Position numbers and translations under genes: made by a program. DNA of 64,000 nt. Origin: Streptomyces tuirus. GTDB lineage: Bacteria > Actinomycetota > Actinomycetes > Streptomycetales > Streptomycetaceae. The stretch's first letter is position 1; each line of letters begins with the position of its first letter. Under the pieces are notes generated by a model. The model was given only the letters and a program-made list of their open reading frames with translations. It ran no database searches and was not told the DNA's origin. Below are positions 1-8,724 of this stretch, piece by piece. The stretch is from the NCBI GenBank assembly GCA_018195615.1, contig JAGTPG010000002.1, positions 6,255,501-6,319,500 of the forward strand, in the 5' to 3' direction.

Positions 1-158
1 CATGCTGGCGCCGCCGTCACCAGCACCGGCCCCGCTCAGCCACTACCGCCGCCGCGGCCACCGACCTCCGTAGCACTGACTGAATCCGGGTGCCGGTCCA
101 AGGCCGCCCGGGACAATAGTGATCACGCTGTGCGCTGGAGGGCCGCGTCATCCTTTAC
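1..158. other. Left window edge, unassigned
   Basis: This edge stretch may hold the 3' end of an upstream plus-strand gene. Two forward frames are open from the edge, closing at a TAG at 71-73 and a TGA near 83, but too little is present to choose between them. Nothing recognisable is seen before the membrane-protein gene. Confidence 0.3.
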
Positions 159-701
159 TTGATTCTCGCTTGCGATGTGCTCTTCTGGGTTTTCCTCATA
201 GGCGGCTTGACCGCGCGCTATGCCGCCGGCTGGCGGGCCCTCGGCGGCGCGCTGCTGCTGTGCGTCCCGCTGATCGACGTCGTGCTGCTGGGAACCACCG
301 TGCTCAGTATCCGGGACGGTGCTCAGCCGACGGTCTGGCACGGCCTGTCGGCGGCCTACCTCGGAATCACCGTGATCTACGGCCGCCGCACCGTCCGCTG
401 GGCCGACGCGAAGTTCGCCCGCCGCTTCGGCGGAGCCGCCGTCCCACCGCGCCCGGGGCTCTACGGCCGCGCGGCTGTCGCGGATGCCTGGCAGTCCTGG
501 TTCAGGTTCCTGCTGGCCTATGCGATCAGTGTCGGCCTGATCTTCGCCTTGGTGGTGCTGGTCGGCACCCTCGACAAGGGCGCTCCGCTACTCGTGTGGC
601 TCAACCCCCTTACGAAGGTCCTTATTTACAGCATGATCTGGCCCATAGTGACCACCATCTGGCCCGGTAAGGCACCAGAGCCAGCGAAGGAGAATCGGTG
701 A
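159..701 (+). CDS. Integral membrane protein, unknown function
   Basis: A 180-residue protein with about four hydrophobic segments: roughly residues 1-20 (starting MILACDVLFWVFLIGGL), 28-48, 65-78 and 118-140, with a further apolar stretch near the C-terminus (YSMIWPIVTTIW). It should sit in the cytoplasmic membrane. The start is uncertain: the TTG used here has no good ribosome binding site at normal spacing (GGAG lies 18 nt upstream), and an in-frame stop at 120-122 limits extension. No catalytic motif is visible. It is convergent with the DUF192 gene. I do not recognise a named family. Confidence 0.6.
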   Translation: MILACDVLFWVFLIGGLTARYAAGWRALGGALLLCVPLIDVVLLGTTVLSIRDGAQPTVWHGLSAAYLGITVIYGRRTVRWADAKFARRFGGAAVPPRPGLYGRAAVADAWQSWFRFLLAYAISVGLIFALVVLVGTLDKGAPLLVWLNPLTKVLIYSMIWPIVTTIWPGKAPEPAKENR

Positions 702-771
702 CCGGGAGCCCGCGCCGGCCACCGACTCCCGCAATCGGACGAGCCACTGACTGCCCGGGAGCCCGGGGTGC

Positions 772-1143
772 CTAACCTGCGGCGACAACTTCCACCCGCA
801 CCCCTTCCCACACCCCCCACCCGGCCAGCGCCCCGGCCTCCGCCTCGACCACATGCCGGGCCCGCAGCCGAGGCATCCCCAGCCGCCCGGGCCGCATGGT
901 GTGCACGGCGACGACCCGAAGGTCACGGTCGAGATAGGCGACGTCGATCGGCATACGCATACGGAAGGTGTGCACGCTGTTGGCGGGGGAGAGCAGGATC
1001 GCGCCCTCGATGGAGTCCCGCCCCAACAGCCCTCTCGTCCGGGCCCGGTAGGAAGTGGCGATCTCCAACGGCACACGGACAGAGGCCTGCCCACCCCCGT
1101 GCACGACCAGTTCCCCACGCCCGTCCCGCCACCGCCGCCCCAT
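772..1143 (-). CDS. DUF192 family protein
   Basis: A 123-residue protein matching the DUF192 (COG1430) fold. The hallmark regions are visible: the segment ending RTRGLLGRDSIEGAILL near residue 45, then SVHTFRMRMPIDVAYLD and VVAVHTMRPGR, and a C-terminal VEAEAGALAGWGVWEGVRVEV. The family's biochemical role is not established; many members are exported or membrane-anchored, but this one shows no clear signal peptide. It runs convergently towards the membrane-protein gene and is transcribed away from the lipoprotein gene at 1374, so the 230-bp gap between them should carry both promoters. Confidence 0.8.
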   Translation of the reverse strand: MGRRWRDGRGELVVHGGGQASVRVPLEIATSYRARTRGLLGRDSIEGAILLSPANSVHTFRMRMPIDVAYLDRDLRVVAVHTMRPGRLGMPRLRARHVVEAEAGALAGWGVWEGVRVEVVAAG

Positions 1144-1373
1144 CCGGGCCCCTCCCTCTCTTTGCTGCTTCCTGACTGAAACGCCCCGCAGGACACGGCA
1201 CTTGCCGAACGGACCGGCGTGTTACGCAACCGTTAGGCTCAAGAAGGCCCATGAATCCCCGATTCCTCCCCATACACCCCGCGAGGTCACAAGCTTCACC
1301 CTGGTGCGGCTCCACACCGCTGGATAGCTTTGCTTCGCTCAAGAGAAGCCTCGCCTCTGACCGGGAGCCGACC

Positions 1374-2033
1374 GTGAACCGCCGCCCCACCCTCCTCGCA
1401 GCGCTCACGCTGACCGCCGCTGCGGCCCTGACGCTGTCCGCGTGCGGGAGCGATGACAGCTCCAAGAGCAAGGACAACGACAAGATCGCGGGAGCCGACA
1501 CCGGTGACAAGGCATCGGCCTCACCCAGCCCGAGCGAACCGGAGTCGGGCAGCCGCCCGAAGATCTCACTGCCGTCGGACGTGACCTACGAGTTCGAGTG
1601 GAAGAAGACCGGCGACGCGCAGAAGGACGCTGTGCTCAGCGATGCCGAGCAGCGCATCAAGGCCGTCGACATGGCGATCGCCAAACAGGATCCGCTCGAC
1701 AAGGCTTACCGCTTCTACTCGGAAGGCGCGGCAGCCGCGGGAAGCGAGAAGTACATCCAGGAGTTCGTCGACCACAAAGCGCGCACCACTGGTCTGACCC
1801 GCTATTACAACGAGACCGTGACCATCAAGGATGACGGAACGGCCTCACTCGTGTACTGCGAGGACCAGAGCAAAGCGTTCAACAAGTTCCTGAAGACCGG
1901 CAAGACCGATGTCACGCCGGTGACGAAGGACAGTTACGTCGTCTACGCCGGCACCCTGCGCAAGAACGACAGCGGCGTCTGGGTCACCGAGCGCCTGATC
2001 TCGCAGCGGGGGAGTGCCAAGTGTCAGCCTTGA
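1374..2033 (+). CDS. Lipoprotein, unknown function
   Basis: A 219-residue lipoprotein. It begins with a basic n-region (VNRRPTLL), a hydrophobic core and a lipobox LSAC followed by GSDD, so it should be lipidated at that cysteine and face outward. The next 45 residues are a Ser/Pro/Glu-rich linker; the rest is a soluble domain containing two late cysteines. GTG 1374 is chosen because GGGAG lies 7 nt upstream; the frame is open further upstream but that part has no signal-peptide character. The last 13 bases overlap the next gene, so the two are probably co-translated and may act together at the cell surface. Confidence 0.8.
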   Translation: MNRRPTLLAALTLTAAAALTLSACGSDDSSKSKDNDKIAGADTGDKASASPSPSEPESGSRPKISLPSDVTYEFEWKKTGDAQKDAVLSDAEQRIKAVDMAIAKQDPLDKAYRFYSEGAAAAGSEKYIQEFVDHKARTTGLTRYYNETVTIKDDGTASLVYCEDQSKAFNKFLKTGKTDVTPVTKDSYVVYAGTLRKNDSGVWVTERLISQRGSAKCQP

Positions 2034-3049
2034 TCCGTACCAGAAGGTCCCTGCTCTTCACTTCGGGACTCGTAGCCGTAGTCCTGGCAGCTGCCGGCCC
2101 GGCCCACGCGAAAAAGGGCTTCGGTGACACGGACGGTGAAACGCAGGAAGCCGACACAGGTAAAGACGGCACTGTCTCCGTAACCGTGGGCGGCGTCGTC
2201 TTCGACCGCTCGAAGAACGGCAGCGGTAACTCCGCCGGCGCTCTCACGTCGACCACGTCCTGGACCCCGCCGCCCTGCTGGTACGCCCCCAAGTACACCC
2301 CTGAGCAGCTGCAGAAGTCCTTGGAACCGACCTGGGAAGCCGGTTCGACGGGCTATGAGTGGGACGCCAAACAGCGCGACCGGTACGTCAACGGGCACCC
2401 GTACAAGGACTTCAACAAGGACAAGACCGGCGAAGGCTACTTCTGGGACTCGTTCGTCAACGAGGACTTCCCGCCGGGCTGGGACTCCTGCGACGAGCCG
2501 CCCTTCTGGGTGGACCAAGGCGACCCGCCGCCCGCAGACATTCCGAACGCCGTCACGCCCGAGATCCTCGCCGAACTCGCCTACGCGGAGGTCCGCGTCC
2601 CCAGCACCAAGGTCACCCTGGCACCCGCCGCACAGACCAAGGTCAACCTCCCGACCTGGGCCTGGTTGAACGCCGCGGACTTCAAGCCGGTGTCGGTCAC
2701 GGCGTCCGTACCGGTGATCGGCATCGAGGCGACCGCGACCGCGGAACCGGTCGCCCTCAGGATCGAACCCGGCACCAAGGACGCCGTGACCTACCCGGCA
2801 TCCGGCGTCTGCGAGATCAACAACGGCCGCATCGGTGAGCCCTATGCCAAGGGGAAGGCGGACCGGACCCCGCCCTGCGGAGTGAAGTACCTGCGCTCCT
2901 CGGGCGACGGTACGTACCCCCTCCAGGCCACCGTCACCTGGGAGATCGAGTGGACCGGCACCGGCGGCGCAGGCGGGGACCTCCCCGACGGCACCTTCGG
3001 CGCGACCCAGGACGTCGTCGTACAGGAGATCCAGGCCGTCAACCGCTGA
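2021..3049 (+). CDS. Secreted protein paired with the lipoprotein
   Basis: A 342-residue protein with a Sec-type signal peptide (basic SALIRTRRS, hydrophobic core, AHA cleavage site near residue 30). The mature part is rich in Trp and Pro, with a segment WTPPPCWYAPKYTPEQL and four cysteines that may form disulfides. No enzyme motif is seen. The start lies inside the 3' end of the preceding lipoprotein gene, giving a 13-nt overlap typical of translational coupling. Homologous secreted proteins occur in many Streptomyces without assigned function (from memory). Cell-wall or extracellular location is inferred. Confidence 0.78.
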   Translation: MSALIRTRRSLLFTSGLVAVVLAAAGPAHAKKGFGDTDGETQEADTGKDGTVSVTVGGVVFDRSKNGSGNSAGALTSTTSWTPPPCWYAPKYTPEQLQKSLEPTWEAGSTGYEWDAKQRDRYVNGHPYKDFNKDKTGEGYFWDSFVNEDFPPGWDSCDEPPFWVDQGDPPPADIPNAVTPEILAELAYAEVRVPSTKVTLAPAAQTKVNLPTWAWLNAADFKPVSVTASVPVIGIEATATAEPVALRIEPGTKDAVTYPASGVCEINNGRIGEPYAKGKADRTPPCGVKYLRSSGDGTYPLQATVTWEIEWTGTGGAGGDLPDGTFGATQDVVVQEIQAVNR

Positions 3050-3165
3050 GCCGGGCCGCTGAGCGTACGGGCCGGGGCTGCTTTCGAGAGAGCCGCCGTC
3101 GGCCGATGTGCGGGAGACGCAAAACGCCTTGTCCGTCTCCGCCCGGCCCGGATAGGAAGGGCAGC

Positions 3166-4044
3166 ATGACCCGACTCGGCGCTGTCTTTCGCCCCCAACT
3201 CGCCCCCGAACGACTCCGCTCGGTAGCTCAGATCGCCGACCAGGCAGGGCTCGAAGAGCTCTGGCTCTGGGAGGACTGTTTCAGGGAGGGGGGTATCTCC
3301 ACCGCCGCCGCTGCCCTCGCCTGGACCGAACGCGTGCGGGTCGGGGTCGGGCTCTTGCCCGTGCCGTTGCGGAACGTCGCCGTCACCGCAATGGAGGTCG
3401 CCTCGCTGCACCGGATGTTCCCAGGGCGGGCGATCGTCGGCGTGGGGCACGGTGTGCAGGACTGGATGGGACAGGTGGGAGCCCGCGTGGAGTCGCCGGT
3501 GACCTTGTTGCGGGAGCATCTCGTCGCGCTGCGCGCTCTGTTGGGCGGGGAGCGGGTGACCACCGACGGGCGGTACGTCAGGCTTGACGACGTCGCGCTC
3601 GACTGGCCTCCGGAGGGTGGCGGGGCCGGGGTGCTGGCCGGGGCCACCGGCCCCCGTTCGCTGCGGCTCACCGGGGAGGCGGCCGACGGGACCGTTCTCA
3701 CCGCCGGTACCAATGCCGAAGGGGTGCGGGAGGCACGGCGGCTCATCGCCGAAGGACGGGAGGCGGCCGGCCGCGGGGCCGGGGCGCACCGCGTGGTCGT
3801 CTATCTGCTCACCGCCACGGGGGCGGGCGCCGCCGACCGGCTGCGTGCCGAGCTCGTCGCCGAGGGGCTCGACGCCGTTCCGGATCTCGGGGTCGCCGGG
3901 GACGCCGGTGCCGTCGCCAAGGCCGTCGAGCGGCTGGCCGAGGCCGGTGCCGACACGGTCGTCCTCCAGCCCACCGGTGACGAACCGGACCCCGAGGGGT
4001 TCGTACGCTTCGCCGCCGAGGAGGTACGGCCGCTCGTTCCGTGA
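3166..4044 (+). CDS. LLM-class (luciferase-like) flavin/F420-dependent oxidoreductase
   Basis: A 292-residue TIM-barrel oxidoreductase of the bacterial luciferase-like family. The N-terminal strand (MTRLGAVFRPQLAPERL), the block LEELWLWEDCFREGG, the TERVRVGVGLLPVPLRNV segment and GRAIVGVGHGVQDWMGQ are the usual cofactor-side blocks. In actinobacteria many of these use reduced F420 rather than FMN; the substrate cannot be read from the sequence. ATG 3166 follows AGGAAGG at 3154-3160. The protein should be cytosolic. It appears to be a single-gene unit, followed at 49 bp by a GNAT gene that has its own promoter-like box. Confidence 0.85.
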   Translation: MTRLGAVFRPQLAPERLRSVAQIADQAGLEELWLWEDCFREGGISTAAAALAWTERVRVGVGLLPVPLRNVAVTAMEVASLHRMFPGRAIVGVGHGVQDWMGQVGARVESPVTLLREHLVALRALLGGERVTTDGRYVRLDDVALDWPPEGGGAGVLAGATGPRSLRLTGEAADGTVLTAGTNAEGVREARRLIAEGREAAGRGAGAHRVVVYLLTATGAGAADRLRAELVAEGLDAVPDLGVAGDAGAVAKAVERLAEAGADTVVLQPTGDEPDPEGFVRFAAEEVRPLVP

Positions 4045-4092
4045 ACGGCGAGCAGCACGCCGTTGTCAGTGGCCGGTGCCAGACTCACCGGC

Positions 4093-4554
4093 ATGAGCAT
4101 CGACGACGATGACGTACGGCTGCGTGACGTGGCGGAAGACGATCTCGAGGCGTTCCTCGCCTACGAGCACGACGAGGAGGCCGCCCGGCGGTCGAGGTTC
4201 GCGCCCCGGCCGCGGGATGCCTTCATGGCGCATTGGAGGGAGCGGGTCCTCGGGGACGGCACCGTGTTCGTGCAGACGGTCACCGTGGACGGCGACGTCG
4301 CCGGCAACGTCGTCGCCTGGTGGGACGGGAACCGCCGCTTCATCGGGTACTGGCTCGGACGCGCGTACTGGGGACGCGGCATCGGAAGCAGGGCCCTGGC
4401 GCTCTTCCTGGAGCGCGAGAAGAACCGGCCGCTGTATGCCGACCCCTTCAGAGGTAACACCGGATCCGTCCGTCTCCTCGAGAAGCTCGGCTTCCGGCAG
4501 ACCGGCACCGTTCGGCACGGAGAGGACGAACACGTCCTGCTGGTCCTCTCCTGA
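4093..4554 (+). CDS. GNAT family N-acetyltransferase
   Basis: A 153-residue acetyltransferase. The acetyl-CoA binding loop appears as RAYWGRGIGSRAL, followed by the family's C-terminal NTGSVRLLEKLGFRQTG block; the N-terminal strand is VRLRDVAEDDLEAFL. It probably acetylates a small-molecule amine or a protein N-terminus in the cytosol; the substrate is unknown. ATG 4093 is preferred over an upstream in-frame start. No ribosome binding site is present; instead CAGACT lies 7 nt before the ATG, which suggests a leaderless transcript. Confidence 0.85.
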   Translation: MSIDDDDVRLRDVAEDDLEAFLAYEHDEEAARRSRFAPRPRDAFMAHWRERVLGDGTVFVQTVTVDGDVAGNVVAWWDGNRRFIGYWLGRAYWGRGIGSRALALFLEREKNRPLYADPFRGNTGSVRLLEKLGFRQTGTVRHGEDEHVLLVLS

Positions 4555-4630
4555 CCGGCAGCGGTTCGTCACGTCCCTCTGACGAAGAAATACCGCGCGT
4601 CGCCACCCACGCCGATGCCACCATCCCCCT

Positions 4631-5440
4631 ATGACAGACCGGCAGAAGCAGCCACCCACCTTCGAAACCCTCGTCACCGAAGCCGCCTCCGCCCCCACCG
4701 AAGGCTGGGACTTCTCCTGGTTCGAAGGGCGGGCCACCGAGGCGCGGCCCTCCTGGGGGTACGCCGTGTCGATGGCCGAGCGGCTGGGCCGGTCCGATGC
4801 CGTGCTCGATGTGCAGACCGGCGGCGGTGAGGTGCTGGACTTCGCGCTCGGCAAGGCCCCGAAGCGGCCCCTGCTCGCCGTCGCGACCGAGGGGTGGCCG
4901 CCGAACGTCGCCAAGGCGACCGCGTTGCTCCGGCCGCGCGGAGTCGCGGTCGTCGCCGCGCTCGAGGACGACCCGCTGCCCTTCGCCGACGGCGCCTTCG
5001 ACCTGGTGGTGAGCCGGCACCCCGTCCGTCCGCAGTGGGAGCAGATCGCCCGCGTCCTCCAGCCCGGAGGGACGTATTTCGCCCAGCACGTGGGGCCGGG
5101 CAGCGTCTTCGAGCTCGTCGAGCACTTCCTCGGGTCGCAGCCGGAGGACGTACGCGGCGGGCGGCATCCCGACCGCGAGCGGGCCGATGCCGAGGCCGCC
5201 GGACTGGACGTCGTCGAGCTGCGGGCCGAGCGGCTGCGCATGGAGTTCCACGACATCGGCGCGGTCGTGCACTTCCTGCGGAAGGTGGTGTGGATGGTGC
5301 CCGGTTTCACCGTCGAGGCGTACGAGCCGCAGCTCCGCGCGCTGCACGAGCGGATCCGGGCCGAGGGGCCCTTCGTCGCCCACAGCACCCGCCACCTCTT
5401 CGAGGCACGCAAGCCGGGCCGGCCCGGATCGCACTCCTGA
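4631..5440 (+). CDS. Class I SAM-dependent methyltransferase
   Basis: A 269-residue Rossmann-fold methyltransferase. Motif I is seen as VLDVQTGGGEVLDFAL (a variant of the glycine-rich loop), followed by VAVVAALEDDPLPFADGAFDLVVSRH, the usual acidic loop and motif IV, and then LQPGGTYFAQHVGPGS. The substrate is not identifiable. ATG 4631 has no ribosome binding site; CACCAT lies 6 nt upstream and could be a leaderless -10 box. The C-terminal third (HDIGAVVHFLRKVVWMVPGF) is typical of the actinobacterial subgroup. Confidence 0.83.
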   Translation: MTDRQKQPPTFETLVTEAASAPTEGWDFSWFEGRATEARPSWGYAVSMAERLGRSDAVLDVQTGGGEVLDFALGKAPKRPLLAVATEGWPPNVAKATALLRPRGVAVVAALEDDPLPFADGAFDLVVSRHPVRPQWEQIARVLQPGGTYFAQHVGPGSVFELVEHFLGSQPEDVRGGRHPDRERADAEAAGLDVVELRAERLRMEFHDIGAVVHFLRKVVWMVPGFTVEAYEPQLRALHERIRAEGPFVAHSTRHLFEARKPGRPGSHS

Positions 5441-5732
5441 TCAGGCGTGTGACGCCGTCCCATGGAGCTGTCGCCGCCGCGCGGTGCCAGGCCTCCGGGG
5501 CGCGCCGCGGCGGAGTCAAGCGGGCGTTCCCGGGCGGGTCACCCGTCGGGGGGTGCGGGGGCGTGCAGTGGAGTGAGGTCCCGGGGGGCGGTGAATGTCC
5601 CTGAATCCACCCCCAATTTCCACGATGTCCCTGCGTATGGGGCCCTGTTTCGGCCACGCGGCAGGACCTGAAGGGTCAATTCCGTGACCACCGCCGCGTT
5701 GCCGGGCGGCTCCGGAGAGTAGTTGTGGCACG
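5441..5732. other. Intergenic, no gene seen
   Basis: This stretch follows the methyltransferase and precedes the candidate small RNA. No reading frame in it looks coding. Its right end carries the putative small-RNA promoter, TTGCCG at 5699-5704 and TAGTTG at 5720-5725 (15-nt spacer). Confidence 0.5.
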
Positions 5733-5822
5733 CCGATGCACGCAGCATCACTTACGAAGGGTTATGGTGGAAACCCCCCTCGGGCCGGTCCGTCTCCCCC
5801 CACGGACCGGCCCGTTTTTCCT
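5733..5822 (+). ncRNA. Candidate C-rich small RNA (6C-like)
   Basis: A roughly 90-nt noncoding unit. It opens with a hairpin GATGC/GCATC (5735-5749), then GGGTT/AACCC with a C6 run at 5774-5779, then a 13-bp terminator hairpin whose loop contains a second C6 run (5796-5801), and ends in T5. Promoter-like boxes lie just upstream. Two C6 tracts, one in a terminator loop, recall the actinobacterial 6C RNA; I cannot check a covariance model, and the first C6 tract is partly in a stem. It lies 180 bp before uppS, and the T-tract makes it a separate transcript rather than a leader. Confidence 0.55.
5781..5819 (+). terminator. Intrinsic terminator of the candidate small RNA
   Basis: A 13-bp perfect GC stem (5781-5793 with 5802-5814), loop CTCCCCCC, followed by TTTTT at 5815-5819. 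It is one of the few hairpins in this window with a true T-tract. Confidence 0.85.
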
Positions 5823-6004
5823 TGTGCGCAGGGATGCGCCGTGGCACCGGCCGGAACCATTCGTTCCGCACCCGTGGGCGGCCCGCGCCGGCAGCGGGGT
5901 AGGCTTCGCCCCGGGGACCGCCATACGGGCAGGGACCGCCCGCGGGCCACGACCGGGCCGCACGCCGCGGCCTGTCCGATCCGTACGGAGGGGCTGACAA
6001 TCAC

Positions 6005-6778
6005 GTGAACCTGCGCGACAAGCTGCGTGGCCTGCTGGTCAGGCTGTACGCACGCCGGGTGGAAGGCCACCTGGACCACGCTCAGGTGCCCAAGCACATC
6101 GGCGTCATCATGGACGGCAACCGGCGCTGGGCGAAGGCCGCCGGTTCCAGCACCGTCGACGGTCACCGGGCCGGTGCCGGGAAGATCGAGGAGTTCCTCG
6201 GCTGGTGCGCCGAGACCGACGTCGAGGTCGTCACCCTCTGGCTGCTGTCCACGGACAACTTCGACCGTCCGCAGGAGGAGCTCGTCCCCCTGCTCGGCAT
6301 CATCGAGGACGTCGTCCGCACCCTGGCCGGCGACGGCCGATGGCGTGTGCACCACGTGGGGACGCTCGATCTGCTGCCCTCCGGGATGCAGACGGTCCTG
6401 AAGGAGGCCGAGGAGACCACCGCCCACGTCGACGGGATAGTGGTCAACGTCGCCATCGGCTACGGGGGCCGCCAGGAGATCGCGGACGCCGTGCGCTCCA
6501 TGCTGCTCGACGCGCAGGACAAGGGCACCTCGATGGAGGAGCTCGCCGAGGCCGTCGACATCGAGATGATCGGGCGTCACCTCTACACGAGTGACCAGCC
6601 CGACCCCGACCTGGTGATCCGCACCAGTGGCGAGCAGCGGCTGTCCGGATTCATGCTCTGGCAGACCGCGCACTCCGAGTACTACTTCTGTGACGTGTTC
6701 TGGCCGGCCTTCCGCAAGGTCGACTTCCTGCGCGCCATGCGCGACTACGCTGCCCGGCACCGGCGCTTCGGCGGCTGA
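6005..6778 (+). CDS. uppS: Isoprenyl transferase (cis-prenyl diphosphate synthase)
   Basis: A 257-residue cis-prenyltransferase that adds isopentenyl units to make the long-chain prenyl diphosphate carrier used in peptidoglycan and teichoic acid synthesis. Diagnostic blocks are HIGVIMDGNRRWAK (substrate-binding Asp and Arg), LWLLSTDNFDRP, and RTSGEQRLSGFMLWQ followed by HSEYYFCDVFWPAFR. GTG 6005 is preceded by ACGGAGGGG (5985-5993). Streptomyces usually has two paralogues, so product chain length cannot be fixed from sequence. Cytosolic, acting at the membrane face. Confidence 0.95.
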   Translation: MNLRDKLRGLLVRLYARRVEGHLDHAQVPKHIGVIMDGNRRWAKAAGSSTVDGHRAGAGKIEEFLGWCAETDVEVVTLWLLSTDNFDRPQEELVPLLGIIEDVVRTLAGDGRWRVHHVGTLDLLPSGMQTVLKEAEETTAHVDGIVVNVAIGYGGRQEIADAVRSMLLDAQDKGTSMEELAEAVDIEMIGRHLYTSDQPDPDLVIRTSGEQRLSGFMLWQTAHSEYYFCDVFWPAFRKVDFLRAMRDYAARHRRFGG

Positions 6779-7202
6779 GCGCACGCCACGTAACCGTGCA
6801 CACGAAGTGACCGCGCACGCGAAGCGCCCCATTACGTACCCCGTTCAACAAGACCTGGGGCGCCTTCCGGCACCACCGTCACCGCACGTCGCAACCCTTC
6901 CCGGTACCCCTCCGAAGACGGATGTCACACGGAGTTCACCGGCCCGCCGTCATATGCCGTGGCATGGCGACGCTCGTTCGAGGGCATAAGTCAGACAGGT
7001 CGACGCCCGAACCACGGGTGTCGGATCTCAGCGGACGGCACGGGGCCGTCCGCCCGGGAGGCCCTTTGCACCAGCCCGATCGTGCGGTCACAGCACGGAC
7101 GAAGAGGCGGAGGGCCGGTTCTCGGCCCGTGCAGAGCGGCCAGGAACCGGTCCAGTTCCACTCCGTCGCTCCCCGACCTCATCCGAGGGGGTACGTCCTT
7201 CC
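6779..7202. other. Intergenic, 424 bp, no gene seen
   Basis: Between uppS and the PhoH-like gene no reading frame has coding character. A 12-bp palindrome ATGCCGTGGCAT lies at 6954-6965. There is no strong terminator hairpin. The long leader may carry the phoH-like promoter, which I cannot place with confidence. Confidence 0.4.
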
Positions 7203-8528
7203 GTGGTGACCAGCACAAAGCGCCACAAGCCCGACCGGCGCACCTATGTTCTCGACACCAGCGTCCTGCTGGCCGACCCGAACGCCCTGAACCGCTTCGA
7301 CGAGCACGAGGTCGTGCTCCCCATCGTCGTGGTGACGGAACTGGAGGCCAAGCGGAACCATCCCGAACTCGGCTACTTCGCCCGGCAGGCACTGCGCCTG
7401 CTCGACGACTACCGGGTGCGGTACGGCCGCCTCGACGCCCCCATCCCGACCGGGGACCTCGGCGGAACCGTCCGTGTCGAGCTCAATCACTCGGACCCCA
7501 GCGTGCTGCCCAGCGGCTACCGCCTGGGGGACAACGACTCCCGCATCCTCGCGGTCGCCCGCAACCTGCAGGCCGAGGGGTTCGACGTCACCGTCGTGTC
7601 GAAGGACCTCCCGCTCAGGATCAAGGCCTCGTCCGTCGGGCTCCTCGCCGAGGAGTACCGCGCGGAACTCGCCATCACGGACTCCTCCGGCTGGACCGGA
7701 ATGTCCGAACTGACCCTGCCCGGCGAGCAGGTGGACATCCTCTTCGAGGAGGGGCACGTCTACGTCCCCGAGGCCGCCGACCTGCCGGTGCACACGGGCC
7801 TGACGATCCAGTCGGAGCGCGGCAAGGCGCTGGGGCGGGTCACACCCGAGGGCAACATCCGTGTCGTACGCGGGGATCGTGAGGCGTTCGGCATCAAGGG
7901 CCGCAGCGCCGAGCAGCGGATCGCGCTCGACCTGCTGCTCGACCCGGACGTCGGGATCGTGTCGATGGGCGGCCGGGCCGGCACCGGAAAGTCGGCGCTG
8001 GCGCTGTGCGCGGGCCTGGAGGCGGTGCTGGAGCGCCGGCAGCACCAGAAGGTGATGGTCTTCCGTCCGCTGTACGCGGTGGGCGGGCAGGAGCTCGGCT
8101 ACCTGCCCGGCTCCGAGGCGGAGAAGATGAGCCCCTGGGCGCAGGCGGTGTTCGACACGCTGTCCGCGGTCACCAGCCGTGAGGTCATCGAGGAGGTCAC
8201 CGCGCGCGGGATGCTGGAAGTGCTTCCCCTCACGCACATCCGCGGGCGCTCGCTGCACGACGCGTTCGTCATCGTGGACGAAGCGCAGTCGCTGGAGAGG
8301 AACGTACTTCTTACCGTTCTGTCCCGGATCGGGGCCAATTCACGGGTGGTTCTCACCCATGACGTGGCCCAACGGGACAACCTCAGGGTCGGTCGCTACG
8401 ACGGTGTCGTCGCCGTCGTGGAGAAGCTGAAGGGGCATCCGCTCTTCGCGCACGTGACCCTGAACCGGTCCGAGAGGTCCCAGATCGCTGCCCTTGTGAC
8501 CGAAATGCTCGAAGACGGGCAGATCTGA
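7203..8528 (+). CDS. PhoH2-type PIN-PhoH RNA helicase/RNase
   Basis: A 441-residue fusion of an N-terminal PIN nuclease domain (about residues 12-140, with YVLDTSVLLADP and the acidic DNDSRILAVA block) and a C-terminal PhoH ATPase. The ATPase shows Walker A as MGGRAGTGKSALAL and Walker B as AFVIVDEAQSLE, then SRVVLTHDVAQRDN and the C-terminal VTLNRSERSQIAALV. Members of the PhoH2 class are sequence-specific RNA helicases and RNases, sometimes linked to toxin-antitoxin function. GTG 7203 is used. No separate antitoxin gene is next to it. A 12-bp stem follows the stop. Confidence 0.93.
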   Translation: MVTSTKRHKPDRRTYVLDTSVLLADPNALNRFDEHEVVLPIVVVTELEAKRNHPELGYFARQALRLLDDYRVRYGRLDAPIPTGDLGGTVRVELNHSDPSVLPSGYRLGDNDSRILAVARNLQAEGFDVTVVSKDLPLRIKASSVGLLAEEYRAELAITDSSGWTGMSELTLPGEQVDILFEEGHVYVPEAADLPVHTGLTIQSERGKALGRVTPEGNIRVVRGDREAFGIKGRSAEQRIALDLLLDPDVGIVSMGGRAGTGKSALALCAGLEAVLERRQHQKVMVFRPLYAVGGQELGYLPGSEAEKMSPWAQAVFDTLSAVTSREVIEEVTARGMLEVLPLTHIRGRSLHDAFVIVDEAQSLERNVLLTVLSRIGANSRVVLTHDVAQRDNLRVGRYDGVVAVVEKLKGHPLFAHVTLNRSERSQIAALVTEMLEDGQI

Positions 8529-8565
8529 CCGGCCCGCCCTAAGCAGGGGTGGTTACGCAGTAGTT

Positions 8566-8606
8566 GGCGCCGTCCGGAAAGGCGAAGAGCCTAGCCGGGC
8601 GGCGCC
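8566..8606 (+). terminator. Terminator-like hairpin after the phoH-like gene
   Basis: GGCGCCGTCCGG (8566-8577) pairs with CCGGGCGGCGCC (8595-8606) with one G-T pair; the 17-nt loop contains a smaller complementary pair. There is no T-tract, as is common in Streptomyces. Confidence 0.7.
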
Positions 8607-8724
8607 TTCGCGTGTGGCCGTTCCGTGGAATTTCCCGCGTCAAACGAGATGTGAGCTTTCACACGCAACTCGGAATTGCCTTGCCCCGTCGGGTTACGGC
8701 AGAGTCTCACTCCTGTCAGGCCCC

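Noticed and set aside
5764..5997. Small protein starting at the ATG inside the candidate small RNA
   Set aside because: Its frame runs through the terminator hairpin and has no ribosome binding site or coding bias.
7203..8528. PhoH-like gene as half of a toxin-antitoxin pair
   Set aside because: No small antitoxin-like gene lies upstream within the 424-bp gap.
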